Shown here piece after piece: positions 61,985-64,000 of a stretch of 64,000 nucleotides of DNA; within the stretch, counting starts at the first letter, position 1; the number at the start of each line of letters is the position of its first letter. The position numbers and the translations under genes were made by a program. The stretch spans positions 39,080,667 through 39,144,666 of the forward strand of contig OY755045.1 of assembly GCA_963576565.1 (NCBI GenBank), in the 5' to 3' direction. The notes under the pieces are model-generated. The model had not been told where the DNA came from, ran no database searches, and saw nothing but the letters and a program-made list of their open reading frames with translations. The DNA comes from Aspidapion aeneum (lineage: Eukaryota; Arthropoda; Insecta; Coleoptera; Brentidae).

Positions 61985-64000
61985 TCTTGTTTGGTTCACG
62001 AAAACTCTAATTATTCCGATATAAGGAAATTTCAACATTTGCTAACCTTCCTTGAGGGCGAACCACTTAATATTTTAAGTTCTATAAAATTAACGGCAAG
62101 TAATTACGCAATCGCCTGGAAGGTATTAACAGATCGCTATCAAAATAAAAGACTTTTAGCCAGTACCTACTGGAACTCAATCTACTATGCAAATTCTTTA
62201 AAGGGAAACCAGTCAGCAAAGGATCTTAGAGTCTTGGTAGATACCTTTTCCGAGAATATTGCGGCGCTCGAAAATCTTGAATTTCCAGTAACGTCGTGGT
62301 GTTTTTGTTTATTTTCAATTTTATTATCAAAAATCGATCAAACCACAAGAACCGCTTTCGAATTAAAGTATAGTACTACCGAGATTCCAACATATCAAAA
62401 TCTAATTCAGTTTCTTACTAACCAATGCCGTGCTCTTGAAACAGTACAGCTATCTCCCCAAAATACGCAAATGCAACCTTCGACTTCAAAACAGCAAAAA
62501 CCAAATTATTCGAATTCTAGTAACCAAAAATATAATTCTTATTCAAATAATCAGTACAAATCAAGCCCTCCATCAAATTTTTTAGCGCATACGCACTCAC
62601 AAGTATCAAATAAACAATCCAATATTCAATTTCGACAAAACCAACAACCCTATAAGTGCAAATTATGCCATAATTCTTTTCATCCACTCTCGCAGTGTGG
62701 TGTTTTTATTTCCAAATCTCCTTCAGATCGTTTTACTTATGTAAAACAACAATCGTTATGTATCAACTGTTTACGTTCAAATCATCAAGTGATCGACTGC
62801 AGTAGTACCTACAACTGCAGGGTATGTCGACATAGGCACCATAGTCTTATTCATCTATCGCAAATGACAGATTCAATCCGTCAGAATTCAAGTCAATCCT
62901 TTGTTAATTCAAGCCAAAATTCAAATCAAAATTCGAACTTAAATCAAAGTTTTAATCCAAATCAAGTGGCTGTGCCTAGCACAGGCACAAACTTATCGTA
63001 TCAGAATTCAAATTCAAGTCTTAGCCAACAGAACCCTAGTTTTGTTCAACCCAGTTCAAATTCAATTCAAATCAATTCGAATCCAAATACATCTACAAAT
63101 CAATACTCTTCGTTATCCACCTTGACGCCCCGTACGACAGTGCTTCTAGCGACTATAAAATTAGAGGTACTCGATAGTCGGGGTAACTACCAACCTGTCC
63201 GAGCACTTCTGGACAGCGGTAGCCAAGCTAACCTGATAAGCGAAGCTTGTCTTAACAGGTTAGGCTTGCCAAGAAACAAAATTTCGATCCCTGTTCTGGG
63301 ACTAAATCAATCTTCTTCGGCCACTAACGGCATTTCTACTTGCACTATTCGAGCCCTAGGCCAACAAGAGCCTACCTTTTCTATTCAAGTCTTCGTTTTA
63401 CCGAAACTTTGTTCGAATATGCCCTCAATACAGGTAGATTCATCCAATTGGAGTCATATTTCAAATCTAAAGCTTGCAGATAACCAATTTTACAACCCTG
63501 GTCCAATTGACTTACTCTTAGGTGCACAACTTTACACAGAAATCGTCCAATCAGGACGAATTCCAGGACCTCACGGCCTACCCTCCGCTTTTGAGACAGT
63601 TTTTGGGTGGGTCTTGATGGGCCAAACTCAAAACATAAATATTTCACCTCAAGTCAATTCTTACTTTACTTCCTGTGAGCAGTCTCTCGACTTTAATATT
63701 CGCAGATTTTGGGAACTAGAATCAATTAAGTCAAAAACGTTTCTCTCACCCGAAGAAAAAAGATGTGAAGAGATTTTCCAAAAAACTACCACTAGAGATA
63801 TTTCGGGCCGATTTACGGTAAATTTGCCTTTTCGTCACATTGACCCTCCTGACCTAGGAGACACATATTCAGTGGCCTATCGTCAATTTTTGTCTCTGGA
63901 ATCTCGCTTAATAAAAAATTCAAATTTCTATAGTATGTACTCGGATTTTATGAGAGAATATCTCAAAAACGGGCACATGTCTTTAATTCCAAAATCCGAA
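61985..64000 (+). CDS. BEL/Pao polyprotein: capsid, zinc knuckles, protease, start of RT (runs off window)
   Basis: From 61985 the same frame is open for 672 codons to the window edge. In order it shows the capsid region, a Gln/Ser/Asn-rich linker (about 62460-62640), zinc knuckles CKLCHNSFHPLSQC (from 62657) and CINCLRSNHQVIDC (from 62759) with a third CRVCRHRHH, another Asn/Ser/Gln linker, the aspartic protease with ALLDSGSQANLIS (active Asp codon at 63212), the FGWVLMG block (63603-63623) and the RT entry FWELESIK and PFRHIDPPDLG. The RT palm, integrase and 3' LTR lie beyond the window. The long open frame suggests a young insertion spoiled only by the two early stops. Confidence 0.9.

Overview
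The window looks like nuclear DNA of an insect with a large, AT-rich, repeat-laden genome. The repeat families and gene type would suit a beetle such as a leaf beetle, but that placement is inference. The only confident host gene is a Dscam-family cell-adhesion receptor on the + strand. Five consecutive exons (5442-5534, 5832-5982, 7350-7435, 22555-22716, 57637-57783) encode the first two immunoglobulin domains. All have AG/GT borders and reading phases that join without a break. The introns between them are 297, 1,367, 15,119 and 34,920 bp. The signal-peptide exon and all later exons were not found and are probably outside the window. A second possible host gene is a THAP zinc-finger first exon on the minus strand (2916-3100), with a cAMP-response-element-like site just upstream of its start.

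Almost everything else is transposable-element DNA, much of it nested. Intron 3 (7436-22554) holds foldback elements, a perfect 27-bp hairpin, a 1,015-bp hAT element with an exact 8-bp target duplication, a 2.5-kb TTAA-flanked (piggyBac-like) element carrying a tandem array, a 2.2-kb TTA-flanked element inserted in a reversed LINE, and a nearly complete RTE-like LINE (about 19083-22402) ending only about 150 bp before the next exon.

Intron 4 (22717-57636) holds duplicated LINE tails, an RNase-H-bearing LINE inside a TA-flanked element, two mariners (one split by an RTE-like LINE whose catalytic FADD box is now FADY), two minus-strand CR1/Jockey-type LINE remnants, tandem repeats, a duplicated 1-kb segment in which each copy caught different insertions, and several long foldbacks with TA target sites and CAGGGTGTCCC-type ends.

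After the last exon come a third LINE lineage, split by a tandem-repeat-bearing element that is seen three times in the window, and the 5' part of a BEL/Pao retrotransposon. Its Gag-protease-RT frame runs off the right edge and is open except for two stop codons 9 bp apart. No rRNA, tRNA or CRISPR array was recognised. The most notable observations are the dated nesting order of many elements, a possible Helentron-like family (TCTGCC start, CTAA end, internal variable tandem repeats, shared TAAAATA target), two tiny hairpins with a shared core, and an AT microsatellite that grew inside an RT coding motif.
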